From Mycoplasma sp. CAG:877 (lineage in GTDB: Bacteria > Bacillota_I > Bacilli_A > RF39 > UBA660): a stretch of DNA of 63,330 bases. This document shows, in pieces, positions 33,724 to 42,676 of the stretch (within the stretch, counting starts at the first letter, position 1; each line of letters begins with the position of its first letter). The position numbers were made by a program, and so were the translations under genes. The stretch is from the NCBI GenBank assembly GCA_000433455.1, contig HF992499.1, positions 193,202 to 256,531 of the forward strand, in the 5' to 3' direction. The notes beneath the pieces were generated by a model. It had not been told where the DNA came from. It searched no databases and saw only the letters and a program-made list of their open reading frames with translations.

Positions 33724-34383
33724 ATGAAAAAAGTAGTAATAGGTATGTCAGGAGGAGTAGACTCTTCTATTGCTGCCATAAAATTAAAAGAACAAGGTTA
33801 CGATGTAATTGGATTATTCATGCGTAATTGGGATTCCCTTGCTGCTGGAGAATATAATACAATTCAAACTACATCTGAAGGCATCTGTCCTCAAGAAAAA
33901 GATTATAATGACGCTAAAGCTGTTTGTGATAAATTGGGTATTCCACTACATCGTAAAGACTTTATAAATGAGTATTGGAATTATGTTTTTACTTACTTCT
34001 TAGATGAGTTAAAAAAAGGTAGAACTCCAAATCCTGATATTATGTGTAATAAGTATATAAAATTTGATATGTTTGCTAAAACTGCAAAAGAGCTAGGAGC
34101 AGACTACATCGCAACTGGTCACTATGCCCGTATTGAAAATGGTAAACTATTAAAACCAATTAATCTTGGAGAATATTCATTCGTTGATGACGATAATGAT
34201 GTCACCTGCTGGCTAGATATTAGACAAGTTGATAAGACCAAAGTAACGGAAAAATCTAAAAATGTTTTATATCTAATCATTGGTAATAAAGAAACTAAAG
34301 ATGAAGAATTAGAAATTGTTGCTGAAAAGTTAATTGAATTAACTACTAAATTTGCTGGTGGCACTGCTAAAATAGTAAGATAA
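33724..34383 (+). CDS. MnmA-like N-terminal thiolase domain joined to the end of a B3/4-like domain (chimera)
   Basis: Residues 1-138 are the PP-loop half of a tRNA 2-thiouridylase: SGGVDSS (9-15), LFMRNWDS, TPNPDIMCNKYIKF with the first catalytic cysteine C108, and ADYIATGHYARI. The KDQSYFL segment, the second cysteine and the C-terminal beta-barrel of MnmA are absent. Residues about 148-219 (DVTCWLDIRQVDKTKVTEKSKN split around 159-180, then ELTTKFAGG) look like the final part of a solo B3/4 (Phe-tRNA synthetase beta-like) protein. A complete MnmA is at 61264, so this one is not needed for the normal reaction. It lies 12 nt after copZ and has AGAGGA before its ATG. The B3/4 match is from memory. 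Confidence 0.65.
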   Translation: MKKVVIGMSGGVDSSIAAIKLKEQGYDVIGLFMRNWDSLAAGEYNTIQTTSEGICPQEKDYNDAKAVCDKLGIPLHRKDFINEYWNYVFTYFLDELKKGRTPNPDIMCNKYIKFDMFAKTAKELGADYIATGHYARIENGKLLKPINLGEYSFVDDDNDVTCWLDIRQVDKTKVTEKSKNVLYLIIGNKETKDEELEIVAEKLIELTTKFAGGTAKIVR

Positions 34384-34411
34384 AAGTTAAAAAAAAATTA
34401 AATAATAAATT

Positions 34412-34460
34412 AAAAGGATAAAAGCTAAGCTTAAAATAGTTTTACTTTTATTCTTTTTCT
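34412..34460 (+). terminator. Intrinsic terminator of the copper operon
   Basis: AAAAGGATAAAAG pairs with CTTTTATTCTTTT (13 bp, one wobble) over a 20-nt loop and is followed by T-rich sequence. Confidence 0.65.
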
Positions 34461-34541
34461 ATGTAAAGTCTTAAAAAAACAGTGTTAAACAAACAAATAA
34501 TAATTACATCTATGATATACTTATATTAGTAGGTGACATCA

Positions 34542-35216
34542 ATGAAATTAAAAGACTTACAAAAGTACTATGACAAACTTCAACTAGAATACGGTTCTCC
34601 TGATTTAGATTCTATCTATAATGGAGGCTGTGAAACTAATCCTGATATTTGCTTTGTTTTTATGAATCCAACTGGTAGAAATATAGCCTCACAAAAAACT
34701 TGGCACGGTTTAAAGTCTCCTTGGATTGGTACTAAAAACATCTGGGACTTATTTTCTGCCGTTAACTTAATTGATGAAGAAATATATAAAACAATAAAGA
34801 AAATACCAGGATCATCTTGGACAGAAGAGTTTGCCACTCTTGTCTACGATGATGTAGCAAAGCATAAAGTTTTTATAACTAATCTTGGTAAATGTACTCA
34901 AGTAGATGCAAGACCCTTACCAGATAGAGTCTATAAAGAATATTTAGATTTATTATTAAAAGAAATAGAAATAGTAAATCCTAAAGTCATTATCCTATTT
35001 GGTAACCAAGTAAGTAGTATTGTTTTAAACAAAAAGATATCTGTATCAGCTTCTAGAAAAGAAATGCACCCTTTAAAAATAAAAGATAAAACATACAAAA
35101 CATATCCGGTCTATTATCCAATAGGTAATGGGCGTTTCAATATTGATAAATCAATCGAGGATATAAACTGGATAATAGAACAAGAACTAAAAGAAAAAGT
35201 AGGAATAGGAGAGTAA
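34542..35216 (+). CDS. Uracil-DNA glycosylase superfamily protein
   Basis: The central strand motif ICFVFMNPTGRNIASQKTW (about 28-46) occupies the place of the UDG water-activating loop. VFITNLGKCTQVD, VNPKVIILFGNQVSSI and YYPIGNGRFN (about 192-201) follow in UDG order, the last replacing the usual HPS loop. It should be a DNA base-excision enzyme or a relative, but the catalytic residues differ from the well-studied families. I use ATG 34542, 6 nt after AGGTGA. The kinase gene starts 1 nt after its stop. Confidence 0.65.
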   Translation: MKLKDLQKYYDKLQLEYGSPDLDSIYNGGCETNPDICFVFMNPTGRNIASQKTWHGLKSPWIGTKNIWDLFSAVNLIDEEIYKTIKKIPGSSWTEEFATLVYDDVAKHKVFITNLGKCTQVDARPLPDRVYKEYLDLLLKEIEIVNPKVIILFGNQVSSIVLNKKISVSASRKEMHPLKIKDKTYKTYPVYYPIGNGRFNIDKSIEDINWIIEQELKEKVGIGE

Positions 35217-35217
35217 T

Positions 35218-35850
35218 ATGTTAGTAGCGATAGATGGCCTAACTAGAGTAGGAAAAACAAGTATTTCAAAAAAACTAGGAGAAAAACTAAATTATTCAGT
35301 CTGTAATTCTGGAAATATTTATCGTCTAATTACTCTTGATCTATTAGAAAACTCCATTACTCCAAAAGATAAAGTACAACTAATCAAGCGATTACCAAAT
35401 ATAAAAATAAATATTACTCCACAAGGACTATATTTAAATGAAAAAAAAGTAACTAATAGACTTGAAGACAAAGATGTCTCTCAAAATGTTTTAGAGTTTT
35501 CTACTATTAAAGAGATAAAAGAGTATGTTAGAACTATTCAAAAAGAGTTCATCAGTAAAAACAAAAACTTAATTATGGAAGGAAGAGACATCTCAGAAAG
35601 AATTATGCCAAACGCTGACATAAAGTTCTATTTATATGCTAGTACTAATAAACGTGCCAAACGTCTACTTCAAAAAAGAAAAGAACTAACTCTTGAACAA
35701 GCAATTGAAATTATAAAAGAAAACGATCAAAAAGATATAGCATCTCTTAATTTTTTAAAACCAAAAAACGCTATCGAAATAGATACCTCAACATCAAACG
35801 TTGATGAAGTAGTAGACCTTATGTTAGAAAAAATCAAAAATGTAAAGTAA
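35218..35850 (+). CDS. cmk: Cytidylate kinase-like protein
   Basis: The P-loop is GLTRVGKT (7-14), NSGNIYRL takes the place of the DSG-x-x-YR CMP-binding motif, and MEGRDISERIMPNADIKFYLYAS (about 119-141) matches the GRDIGT-x-x-x-P-A-x-x-K-x-x-L region. The C-terminal helical part fits Cmk, and the length of 210 is slightly short. The P-loop and GRDIS differ from the strict consensus (GPAGSGKS, GRDIGT), so it may be a diverged paralogue; whether it is the main CMP kinase is not certain. GGAGAG precedes the ATG. Confidence 0.75.
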   Translation: MLVAIDGLTRVGKTSISKKLGEKLNYSVCNSGNIYRLITLDLLENSITPKDKVQLIKRLPNIKINITPQGLYLNEKKVTNRLEDKDVSQNVLEFSTIKEIKEYVRTIQKEFISKNKNLIMEGRDISERIMPNADIKFYLYASTNKRAKRLLQKRKELTLEQAIEIIKENDQKDIASLNFLKPKNAIEIDTSTSNVDEVVDLMLEKIKNVK

Positions 35851-35935
35851 ACTTACCAAAATTCCAAGTAAAATTGCTTGTATGCAACCAACTAAATACA
35901 TATAATTATCTTAATTAAAAGAAAGGAAACAGTAT

Positions 35936-38173
35936 ATGATAAAGTTAAAAAATGTTTCAAAATTCTATTATAGTAAAGGAGTTATTGCCTCAGGCTTCAC
36001 TAAAGTAAATCTTGAGTTTAAAATAGGTGAATTTATTGCGATAACTGGTGAATCAGGTTCTGGTAAATCTACATTATTAAATGTAATATCAGGTCTTGAT
36101 ACTTACGAAGAAGGAGAAATGTACATTAATGGTCAAGAAACTAGCCATTACCTAGAAAAAGATTGGGAAGATTACCGTCGTAAATATATCGGAAACATCT
36201 ACCAAAACTTCAACCTCATAAATAGTTACACCGTTTATCAAAATATTGAATTAGTTCTAATATTAAATGGTCTAACTAAAAAAGAGGCTAAACCTAAAGT
36301 CTTAGATTTAATAGACAAAGTTGGTCTAACTAAATTCCGCAAGACTAAAGTATCTAAACTATCAGGTGGTCAAAAACAACGTGTAGCCATAGCAAGAGCT
36401 CTAGCAAAAGATGTTCCAATTATAATTGCTGATGAGCCAACTGGAAGTCTAGATAAAAGATCAGCTGAAAGCATTATTAAACTTCTAAGTGAACTATCAA
36501 AAGATAAATTAGTTATTGTTGTTACTCATAACTATGAACAAATAAGTGATTATGCTACAAGAAAAATAACTATGCACGATGGCAAAGTATTAGAAGATAA
36601 AAAACTAAAAGAAGTAAAATACGGAGTAGCCGAAGAAAACCATTATAAAAATATTAATCTATTTAATAAATTAAAATTAGGTTTTAGAAATACCTTTAAT
36701 GTTGCTCCTAAATTTATTTTATTATTAATAGTTTACTTATTTATTGTTGTTGCTTTAATGACAGAATACTCATCATTTAAAAAGAGTGAATACGAGTCTT
36801 CTAAATCAGGCTATAATTACTTATTCAAAGACTTAGATGAAAGTCGTATCATAGTAAATAAAAAAGATAAATCTAGTATTTCTGAAGAAGAAATAAATAA
36901 AATTGCTTCCCTAGATAATATAAAACATATTATGAAAAACGACTCCATTGTCGACCAAACTTTCTACTTATCATCATCAGATAATAGTTACTATATAGAT
37001 GGAACTCCAAAAAGTATTAAGCAATTATCTGGTAAATTAGATGTTGGTAGAATGCCAGAATCTGATAATGAGATAGTTATTGTTGGTAGTAAAAAAGACT
37101 ATTACCTAGGACAACAATATGATGAATTAATGAGTAAAACCTACAATATAGAAAACAACTCTTCATCTCTTATTCAAGATGATATAAAGGACTATAAAAT
37201 AGTAGGTATTAAATATAAAAAGGATATTGAAGACTACCAATATCAATTATATTTTACAGAAAAAGCTATTGATAAATTTCAAGTACAAAGTAATGAATCC
37301 TACAGTACAACAATAGTTAACTTCTTAGGTAAAAATCATAAAATAAATAGTTGGGAGCCAGCATATAAAATAGTCCCAAATAACTGGGTACCACTAAATG
37401 AAGCATATATTACTGAAGATTATAAATACGAGTGTCCTAAAGAAAATTGTCTAAACCAAAACATAAATATCCATATAAGTAACTTATATTATGAAGATAA
37501 AATAGATGTTCATGTAACTAAGTATTATAATTCTAAAAACATATCTTCCATTCTAGAATTACCAAACTACAACAAAGAAGAATTTGATTTATATAATGGC
37601 ATCATATTTATAAATCCTGAAAACTATAATAATTTATATAACAAAGACACCTATCAAATGAGTGTTTACGTAAAAGATGCTCACAAAATTGCTGAAACAG
37701 AAAAAGAATTAAACAAACTAGATTATAAAACCCTAGTCGTTAAAAACACTCTAATTCAACCAACTGCCTCAGTAATTATTAGAGTCTTAAAAATAATAGT
37801 TACAATCATCTTAGTCGCAACACTTTTCTTTATCACATATTTTGTTATAAAACTAATCTTAAAATCTAGAAATATTTACTATACAACCATTAGAATGTTA
37901 GGTGCTCCTAAAAAAGTAGCTAGACAACTACTAATAATTGAATTATTTATTGTTGCTAATATCGCATATTTTGCTTTTGATTTATGTGTATATTTAAATC
38001 ATCTAGGTACTATAAAAAATTCAACTCTTCAAACTATAAATGAATACTTAACATTTAATGACTATGGTCTAATATATTTAATACTAGTCTTATTATCATT
38101 CTTAATAAGCGAAAAATATGCTGCTAAAATATTTAAAAAGAGTGTCATGAACTCTTATAGAGAAGAGGTGTAA
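35936..38173 (+). CDS. ABC transporter, ATPase fused to FtsX-type permease (copy 1)
   Basis: The N-terminal ATPase (1-230) has Walker A GESGSGKST, signature LSGGQKQR and Walker B IIADEPTGSLD. A membrane part with MacB-like topology follows: one helix (about 258-275), an external domain of about 330 residues, then three C-terminal helices (about 615-640, 665-690, 705-725). MacB-like Gram-positive proteins of this type often export peptides. It is followed after 2 nt by a second fusion of the same design, and the two probably assemble together. AAAGGAAAC lies before the ATG. Confidence 0.88.
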   Translation: MIKLKNVSKFYYSKGVIASGFTKVNLEFKIGEFIAITGESGSGKSTLLNVISGLDTYEEGEMYINGQETSHYLEKDWEDYRRKYIGNIYQNFNLINSYTVYQNIELVLILNGLTKKEAKPKVLDLIDKVGLTKFRKTKVSKLSGGQKQRVAIARALAKDVPIIIADEPTGSLDKRSAESIIKLLSELSKDKLVIVVTHNYEQISDYATRKITMHDGKVLEDKKLKEVKYGVAEENHYKNINLFNKLKLGFRNTFNVAPKFILLLIVYLFIVVALMTEYSSFKKSEYESSKSGYNYLFKDLDESRIIVNKKDKSSISEEEINKIASLDNIKHIMKNDSIVDQTFYLSSSDNSYYIDGTPKSIKQLSGKLDVGRMPESDNEIVIVGSKKDYYLGQQYDELMSKTYNIENNSSSLIQDDIKDYKIVGIKYKKDIEDYQYQLYFTEKAIDKFQVQSNESYSTTIVNFLGKNHKINSWEPAYKIVPNNWVPLNEAYITEDYKYECPKENCLNQNINIHISNLYYEDKIDVHVTKYYNSKNISSILELPNYNKEEFDLYNGIIFINPENYNNLYNKDTYQMSVYVKDAHKIAETEKELNKLDYKTLVVKNTLIQPTASVIIRVLKIIVTIILVATLFFITYFVIKLILKSRNIYYTTIRMLGAPKKVARQLLIIELFIVANIAYFAFDLCVYLNHLGTIKNSTLQTINEYLTFNDYGLIYLILVLLSFLISEKYAAKIFKKSVMNSYREEV

Positions 38174-38175
38174 TA

Positions 38176-40614
38176 ATGATAAAAATAGAAAATATTAATA
38201 AGTATTTTAATCGTCATAAGAAAAACCAAATTCATGTAATTGATAATACCTCTCTTACTTTAGAAGATACTGGTCTAGTAGCTTTACTTGGTCCGTCTGG
38301 TTCTGGTAAAACAACTCTTTTAAATGTTATAGGTGGTCTAGACAAGGTACAAAAAGGTAAAATATTCATAAATGATCAAAAGATTACTAGTAAGTTTAGT
38401 TACAAAGTAGATAAAATAAGAAACTTAAATATTGGTTACATTTTCCAAGATTATAAACTAGTAGATAATTTATCTGTCTATGATAATGTTGCCTTAAGTT
38501 TAAAAATAATTGGTATTAAAGATAAAAAAGAAATAGATAAAAGAGTAACTTATGTCCTAGAAAAAGTAGGAATGTATCGTTATCGAAAAAGACCAGCTAA
38601 TATGTTATCTGGTGGAGAACGTCAAAGAGTAGGTATTGCTCGCGCAATTGTAAAAAATCCCAATATCATCATAGCAGATGAACCAACAGGTAACTTGGAC
38701 AGTAAGAATTCTGTTGAAATAATGAATATTATCAAGGCAATATCTAAAGATAGATTAGTAATACTAGTAACCCATGAAACAAATTTAGCTAACTTTTACG
38801 CTAGTAGAATTATTGAAATATCTGATGGTAAAGTCGTAAAAGACTATGAAAACACTCATACTAATGAACTAGACTACGCTATCGATAATAGATTCTATCT
38901 AAAAGACTTTAAAAAAGAAGATAACTTTAAAGACAAAACTAATGATATAACAATCTATCATGATAATGATGAAAAACTACAAGTAGAAATAGTAATTAAA
39001 AATAATAATATTTATATTCGTAGTAAAAATAATAATTCAATTGAAGTAGTGGACGAAGACTCTAGTATTGAGTTTATCAATGACCATTATCATAAACTTG
39101 ATAAAAATGAACTGGAAAAATATGAATTTGACTTTGAAAATGTTATCGATAAAAGTAGAAAATTAAGATACTCTTCAATATTTAATCCTCTTACTTTTAT
39201 AACTAATGGTTTTAAAAAAGTATTTGCTTATTCTCTAATTAAAAAGATTCTATTAATTGGTTTTTTCCTATCTGGTATCTTTATAATGATTTCAACTAGT
39301 AGTATGGGAGCAGCTTCAAGAGTAAATGAAAAAGAATTTGTTGAAACTAATAAAAACTATATAACTATTGAATCTAATAAAACAGATCCATCTACATATC
39401 AAAAATATACAGAAGTAGAAGGAGTAAACTACATCTTACCAGGAGGTTCTACAATAAGTATGCGAGTACCATTAAGTGACTATTATCAAACGAGTAAACA
39501 AAATATGCTTTTAAAAGGTTCAATGTCTTCAATTAATATGATTACAAAAGATGATTTAATCTATGGTAGAATGCCAGAAAATAATTATGAAATAGTAGTA
39601 GACAAACTAACTATCGAAAAGATGTATTCATCAAGCGACGGAGTTAACAAAATGGCCAATGTTAAGACTATTAAAGATGTCCTAAATAGAAAAGCCAGAA
39701 TAACCTCTATGGATGACTTTACAATAGTAGGAATAACAGACCTAGTATCACCTTCAATATATGTAAGTGAAGATATGTTTATTGATATGTTATATAACTC
39801 AAAAAATGTAAACGATGCTTATGAAGAGGGAAACGAAGGAACAACTGGTATTCAAAATTATGATTTACTTAAAGATAAAATAACTATTACCAAAGGTAGA
39901 GAACCAGCAAATGATTATGAAACTATTGTCAACGTAAGTAATGAAGAGTCTATGAAATTAAATAAAGAAATTTCAACTAAAATAGGTGATCGTAAATTAA
40001 TAGTAGTTGGTTACTATACATCACCTGATGAAATAAATAATTATTTTGTAAACACCAATACTCTAAAAACAAGTTTAATTTTAAAAACAAAAAAACTAAC
40101 AATTTATTCTAACGACAAAGATAAAACGATTGAAAACTTTAGAAATAATTATGAAATAAATATTTATGATAATTATCAAAAAGATAGAGAAAATTATATT
40201 GCCTCCTATGAAAAAAGTAATAACATAATGCTAGCTAGTGCTACAATCGTTCTAGCTATATCTCTAATCGAAATATTCTTAATGAGTAGATCATCATTCT
40301 TATCTAGAGTAAAAGAAGTAGGAATTTATCGTGCTATAGGTGTTAAGAAAAAAGATATTTACATTATGTTCTCAGGTGAAATAATCGCTATAACAACTCT
40401 AACAAGTTTAACAGGAATTCTAATTTGTGCTTACATAATGAAAGTTCTAACAACAGTACCATACATGCAAAGAGTTATTATGGTAAATATCCCAACTATT
40501 TTAGCCGCAATAATAATATGTTATGGTTTTAATCTCCTAGTAGGACTAATTCCAGTGTTTGCTACTCTACGTAAAACACCAGCTGCTATTCTTGCTAGAA
40601 CTGACTTAGATTAA
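38176..40614 (+). CDS. ABC transporter, ATPase fused to FtsX-type permease (copy 2)
   Basis: Walker A is GPSGSGKTT, signature LSGGERQR and Walker B IIADEPTGNLD. After the ATPase (1-225) comes an extra cytoplasmic stretch rich in Asn, Asp and Lys (about 240-330) that copy 1 lacks. A helix follows (about 353-372), then an external domain and three C-terminal helices (about 685-805) with SRVKEVGIYRAIGVKKKDI as FtsX coupling motif. Both copies keep all ATPase motifs. A homodimer of each or a heterodimer of both is possible. AGAGGTG precedes the ATG. Confidence 0.88.
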   Translation: MIKIENINKYFNRHKKNQIHVIDNTSLTLEDTGLVALLGPSGSGKTTLLNVIGGLDKVQKGKIFINDQKITSKFSYKVDKIRNLNIGYIFQDYKLVDNLSVYDNVALSLKIIGIKDKKEIDKRVTYVLEKVGMYRYRKRPANMLSGGERQRVGIARAIVKNPNIIIADEPTGNLDSKNSVEIMNIIKAISKDRLVILVTHETNLANFYASRIIEISDGKVVKDYENTHTNELDYAIDNRFYLKDFKKEDNFKDKTNDITIYHDNDEKLQVEIVIKNNNIYIRSKNNNSIEVVDEDSSIEFINDHYHKLDKNELEKYEFDFENVIDKSRKLRYSSIFNPLTFITNGFKKVFAYSLIKKILLIGFFLSGIFIMISTSSMGAASRVNEKEFVETNKNYITIESNKTDPSTYQKYTEVEGVNYILPGGSTISMRVPLSDYYQTSKQNMLLKGSMSSINMITKDDLIYGRMPENNYEIVVDKLTIEKMYSSSDGVNKMANVKTIKDVLNRKARITSMDDFTIVGITDLVSPSIYVSEDMFIDMLYNSKNVNDAYEEGNEGTTGIQNYDLLKDKITITKGREPANDYETIVNVSNEESMKLNKEISTKIGDRKLIVVGYYTSPDEINNYFVNTNTLKTSLILKTKKLTIYSNDKDKTIENFRNNYEINIYDNYQKDRENYIASYEKSNNIMLASATIVLAISLIEIFLMSRSSFLSRVKEVGIYRAIGVKKKDIYIMFSGEIIAITTLTSLTGILICAYIMKVLTTVPYMQRVIMVNIPTILAAIIICYGFNLLVGLIPVFATLRKTPAAILARTDLD

Positions 40615-40625
40615 ATGTAAAATTA

Positions 40626-40657
40626 AAAAAGTAGATAACTAAAACTATCTACTTTTT
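40626..40657 (+). terminator. Intrinsic terminator after the fusion transporters
   Basis: AAAAAGTAGATA pairs perfectly with TATCTACTTTTT around an 8-nt loop. The next promoter's extended -10 (TG-T-TATAAT, 40657-40665) starts at its end. Confidence 0.85.
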
Positions 40658-40685
40658 GTTATAATAAGTATAGGAGGAATAAATA

Positions 40686-41555
40686 ATGGAACAAGCGAAA
40701 GTATATTTTACAAAGAATTTAACCAAAGAAAGTTTAGTAAACTTATATAAAACAGCTAATTGTAATCTAGAAGGTAAAGTCGCTGTTAAAGTTCACTCAG
40801 GTGAAGAAGGTAATCAAAACTTCTTACATCCAGAGTATTTTAAAGATATTATTGATTATGTAAATGGTACAGTAGTAGAATGTAATACTGCCTATGATGG
40901 TGCTAGAAATACTACTGAAAAGCATAAGAAGTTATTAGAAAATCATGGTTGGACTAAGCATTTTGATGTTGACTTATTAGATGCTGAAGGACCAGATTTA
41001 GTCTTACCAATTCCAAATGGTAAAAAGATAAAAGAAAACCACGTTGGTAAAAATATCAAAAACTATGACTCAATGTTAGTTCTATCTCATTTTAAAGGTC
41101 ATCCTATGGGAGGATATGGTGGAGCTTTAAAACAACTATCTATTGGTTGTGCATCTGGCTATGGTAAAGCATATATTCATGGTGTAGGAATACCAGAAAA
41201 TCTATGGACAGCTGACCACGATAGTTTCCTAGAGTCTATGGCCGATGCAGCTTCATCTGTAGTAAAATTATTTAATAATAAAATTGTCTACATAAACATT
41301 CTAGCAAACATGTCAGTAGATTGTGACTGTTGTAGTGTAGCAGAAGATCCATGTATGAAAGATATTGGCATAGTCCTATCAACAGATCCCGTTGCTATCG
41401 ACAAAGCTTGTCTTGATATGGTATATAACAGTAATGATCCAGGAAAACATCATTTAATAGAAAGAATTGAATCAAGAAACGGATATCATACTATAGAGTC
41501 AGCTGAAAAACTAGGTATTGGTACAACAGAATACGAATTAATTAACATAGATTAG
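40686..41555 (+). CDS. DUF362 family protein
   Basis: The 289-residue protein starts KVYFTKNLTKESLVNLYK and contains KVHSGEEGNQNFLHPEY, SHFKGHPMGGYGGALKQLSIGCASGYGKAYIHG (split across about 139-171) and a cysteine-rich segment SVDCDCCSVAEDPCM (about 214-228). These belong to DUF362, which is often tied to iron-sulfur chemistry. The four-cysteine ferredoxin domain found in many relatives is missing, but the cysteine-rich segment might hold a metal. Function unknown. GGAGGA precedes the ATG. Confidence 0.78.
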   Translation: MEQAKVYFTKNLTKESLVNLYKTANCNLEGKVAVKVHSGEEGNQNFLHPEYFKDIIDYVNGTVVECNTAYDGARNTTEKHKKLLENHGWTKHFDVDLLDAEGPDLVLPIPNGKKIKENHVGKNIKNYDSMLVLSHFKGHPMGGYGGALKQLSIGCASGYGKAYIHGVGIPENLWTADHDSFLESMADAASSVVKLFNNKIVYINILANMSVDCDCCSVAEDPCMKDIGIVLSTDPVAIDKACLDMVYNSNDPGKHHLIERIESRNGYHTIESAEKLGIGTTEYELINID

Positions 41556-41576
41556 ACATCATTAGATGTCTTTTTT
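41554..41576 (+). terminator. Intrinsic terminator
   Basis: AGACATC pairs perfectly with GATGTCT around ATTA and is followed by T. It overlaps the DUF362 stop codon. Confidence 0.85.
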
Positions 41577-41610
41577 CATACTTAAACAATCTTGAAATAA
41601 AAACATCAAA

Positions 41611-41898
41611 ATGAAAAGCTACTTCAAAGGCTTGGAAAGCACCAAAACCACAGTTTCCTACAGAGTCCTAGATACAAGTATTGCTGAAGTAGATAATGAA
41701 GGAAATATTAAACCTTTAAAAGTAGGTGAAGTAGATATTATCGCAACAGCAGATGGAGTAGAATACACACTTCACTTAAGAGTAACCCAAGACATGATAA
41801 CAAATTCCGATACAGCTTATCCAATTATTATGACACTTTGTGTAATTGGTATACTAATATCAGGAACAACAGTTTATCTAAAAGAACAATCAAACTAA
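41611..41898 (+). pseudogene. Remnant of a surface protein: Ig-like domain and C-terminal anchor
   Basis: The 95-residue frame has no ribosome site and no signal peptide. Residues 22-58 (DTSIAEVDNEGNIKPLKVG and following) match the end of a bacterial Ig-like (BIG2) domain. NSDTAYPIIMTLCVIGIL and a short KEQSN tail resemble a membrane anchor with a sortase-like NPxTG-type signal that has drifted. This is what would be left of the C-terminus of a large secreted adhesin. It may be a remnant, or translation may start elsewhere. It lies between a terminator and a shared hairpin. Confidence 0.6.
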
Positions 41899-41930
41899 AA
41901 GAGACTAAAATCTAGTCTCTTTCTTTTTTA
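41898..41930. terminator. Bidirectional terminator
   Basis: AAAGAGACTA pairs perfectly with TAGTCTCTTT around AAATC, with T on the right and A on the left. It serves the remnant on + and tetR on -. Confidence 0.8.
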
Positions 41931-42494
41931 ATATAAATTATCAGGTAATAGCTTATCTAAATAACTCAAAATATTATCCTTTGTATACTTATTAGGTTCT
42001 CTAAGGTACATAGAACAAACATTAAGAACCGCACTTACATAAAACATTGTAAGTACTTCAGCTGGTACTTCACTATTATAATTCTTCTCACTCTCTATAT
42101 GACTTCTAACATCCATTAATAAAGTATTTCTAATCATGTCGTTCGCAACACTATTATTGTTATTCTTAATAATAGAAGAGTAGAATGATACATTCTCACT
42201 AATATGTTCAAATAATAACTCAATCATTTTCATATAAAAATCTTTTGTATTAGAAATATTGGTATTAGACTTTAACTTATCAACTAAAGCAACCTCCATA
42301 TCTTTCATTAAAGCATATAAAAGTTCATACTTATCATTAAAATGATCATAAAAAGTAGATCTGTTAGTTAAAGCCACTCTACATATATCCGCCACTTTAA
42401 TATCTTCAAAAGGTTTATCCTTCATCATGACTAATAATCCGTCATATAAACTCTTTTTTGTCTTAATTACACGTAAATCTTCCTTTTTATCCAT
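41928..42494 (-). CDS. TetR-family regulator
   Basis: The N-terminal helix-turn-helix (about 1-60) contains VADICRVALTNRSTFYDHFNDKYELLYAL, a classic TetR signature. The C-terminal helical ligand domain (about 70-188) has a long polar loop of Asn residues (about 130). It is divergent from the MMPL transporter gene, whose expression it most likely controls together with its own. An inverted repeat lies in its promoter (42509-42538). Confidence 0.9.
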   Translation of the reverse strand: MDKKEDLRVIKTKKSLYDGLLVMMKDKPFEDIKVADICRVALTNRSTFYDHFNDKYELLYALMKDMEVALVDKLKSNTNISNTKDFYMKMIELLFEHISENVSFYSSIIKNNNNSVANDMIRNTLLMDVRSHIESEKNYNSEVPAEVLTMFYVSAVLNVCSMYLREPNKYTKDNILSYLDKLLPDNLY

Positions 42495-42508
42495 TTTCCA
42501 TCACCTAT

Positions 42509-42541
42509 ACATTATTATATACTTAAAACTTATAATGTAAA
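42509..42541 (-). promoter_or_regulatory. tetR promoter with overlapping inverted repeat
   Basis: On the minus strand TTTACA (42541-42536), a 16-nt spacer and TATAAT (42519-42514). ACATTAT (42509-42515) and ATAATGT (42532-42538) form an inverted repeat across the promoter, which could be the TetR operator. Confidence 0.55.
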
Positions 42542-42676
42542 GATAAACAACACAAAGTTGGTTAAATATACTACTTTTAGCATACAACTGTCGGTTATCA
42601 AACATAAAAGATTATATTTTACTGGTCTTTTTTCTTTTAAAGCATAGAATTAATTATGCGAAGAGGAGGAAAGAGT

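Noticed and set aside
33724..34383. Calling this gene mnmA
   Set aside because: The second cysteine and the C-terminal domains are missing, and a complete MnmA is at 61264.
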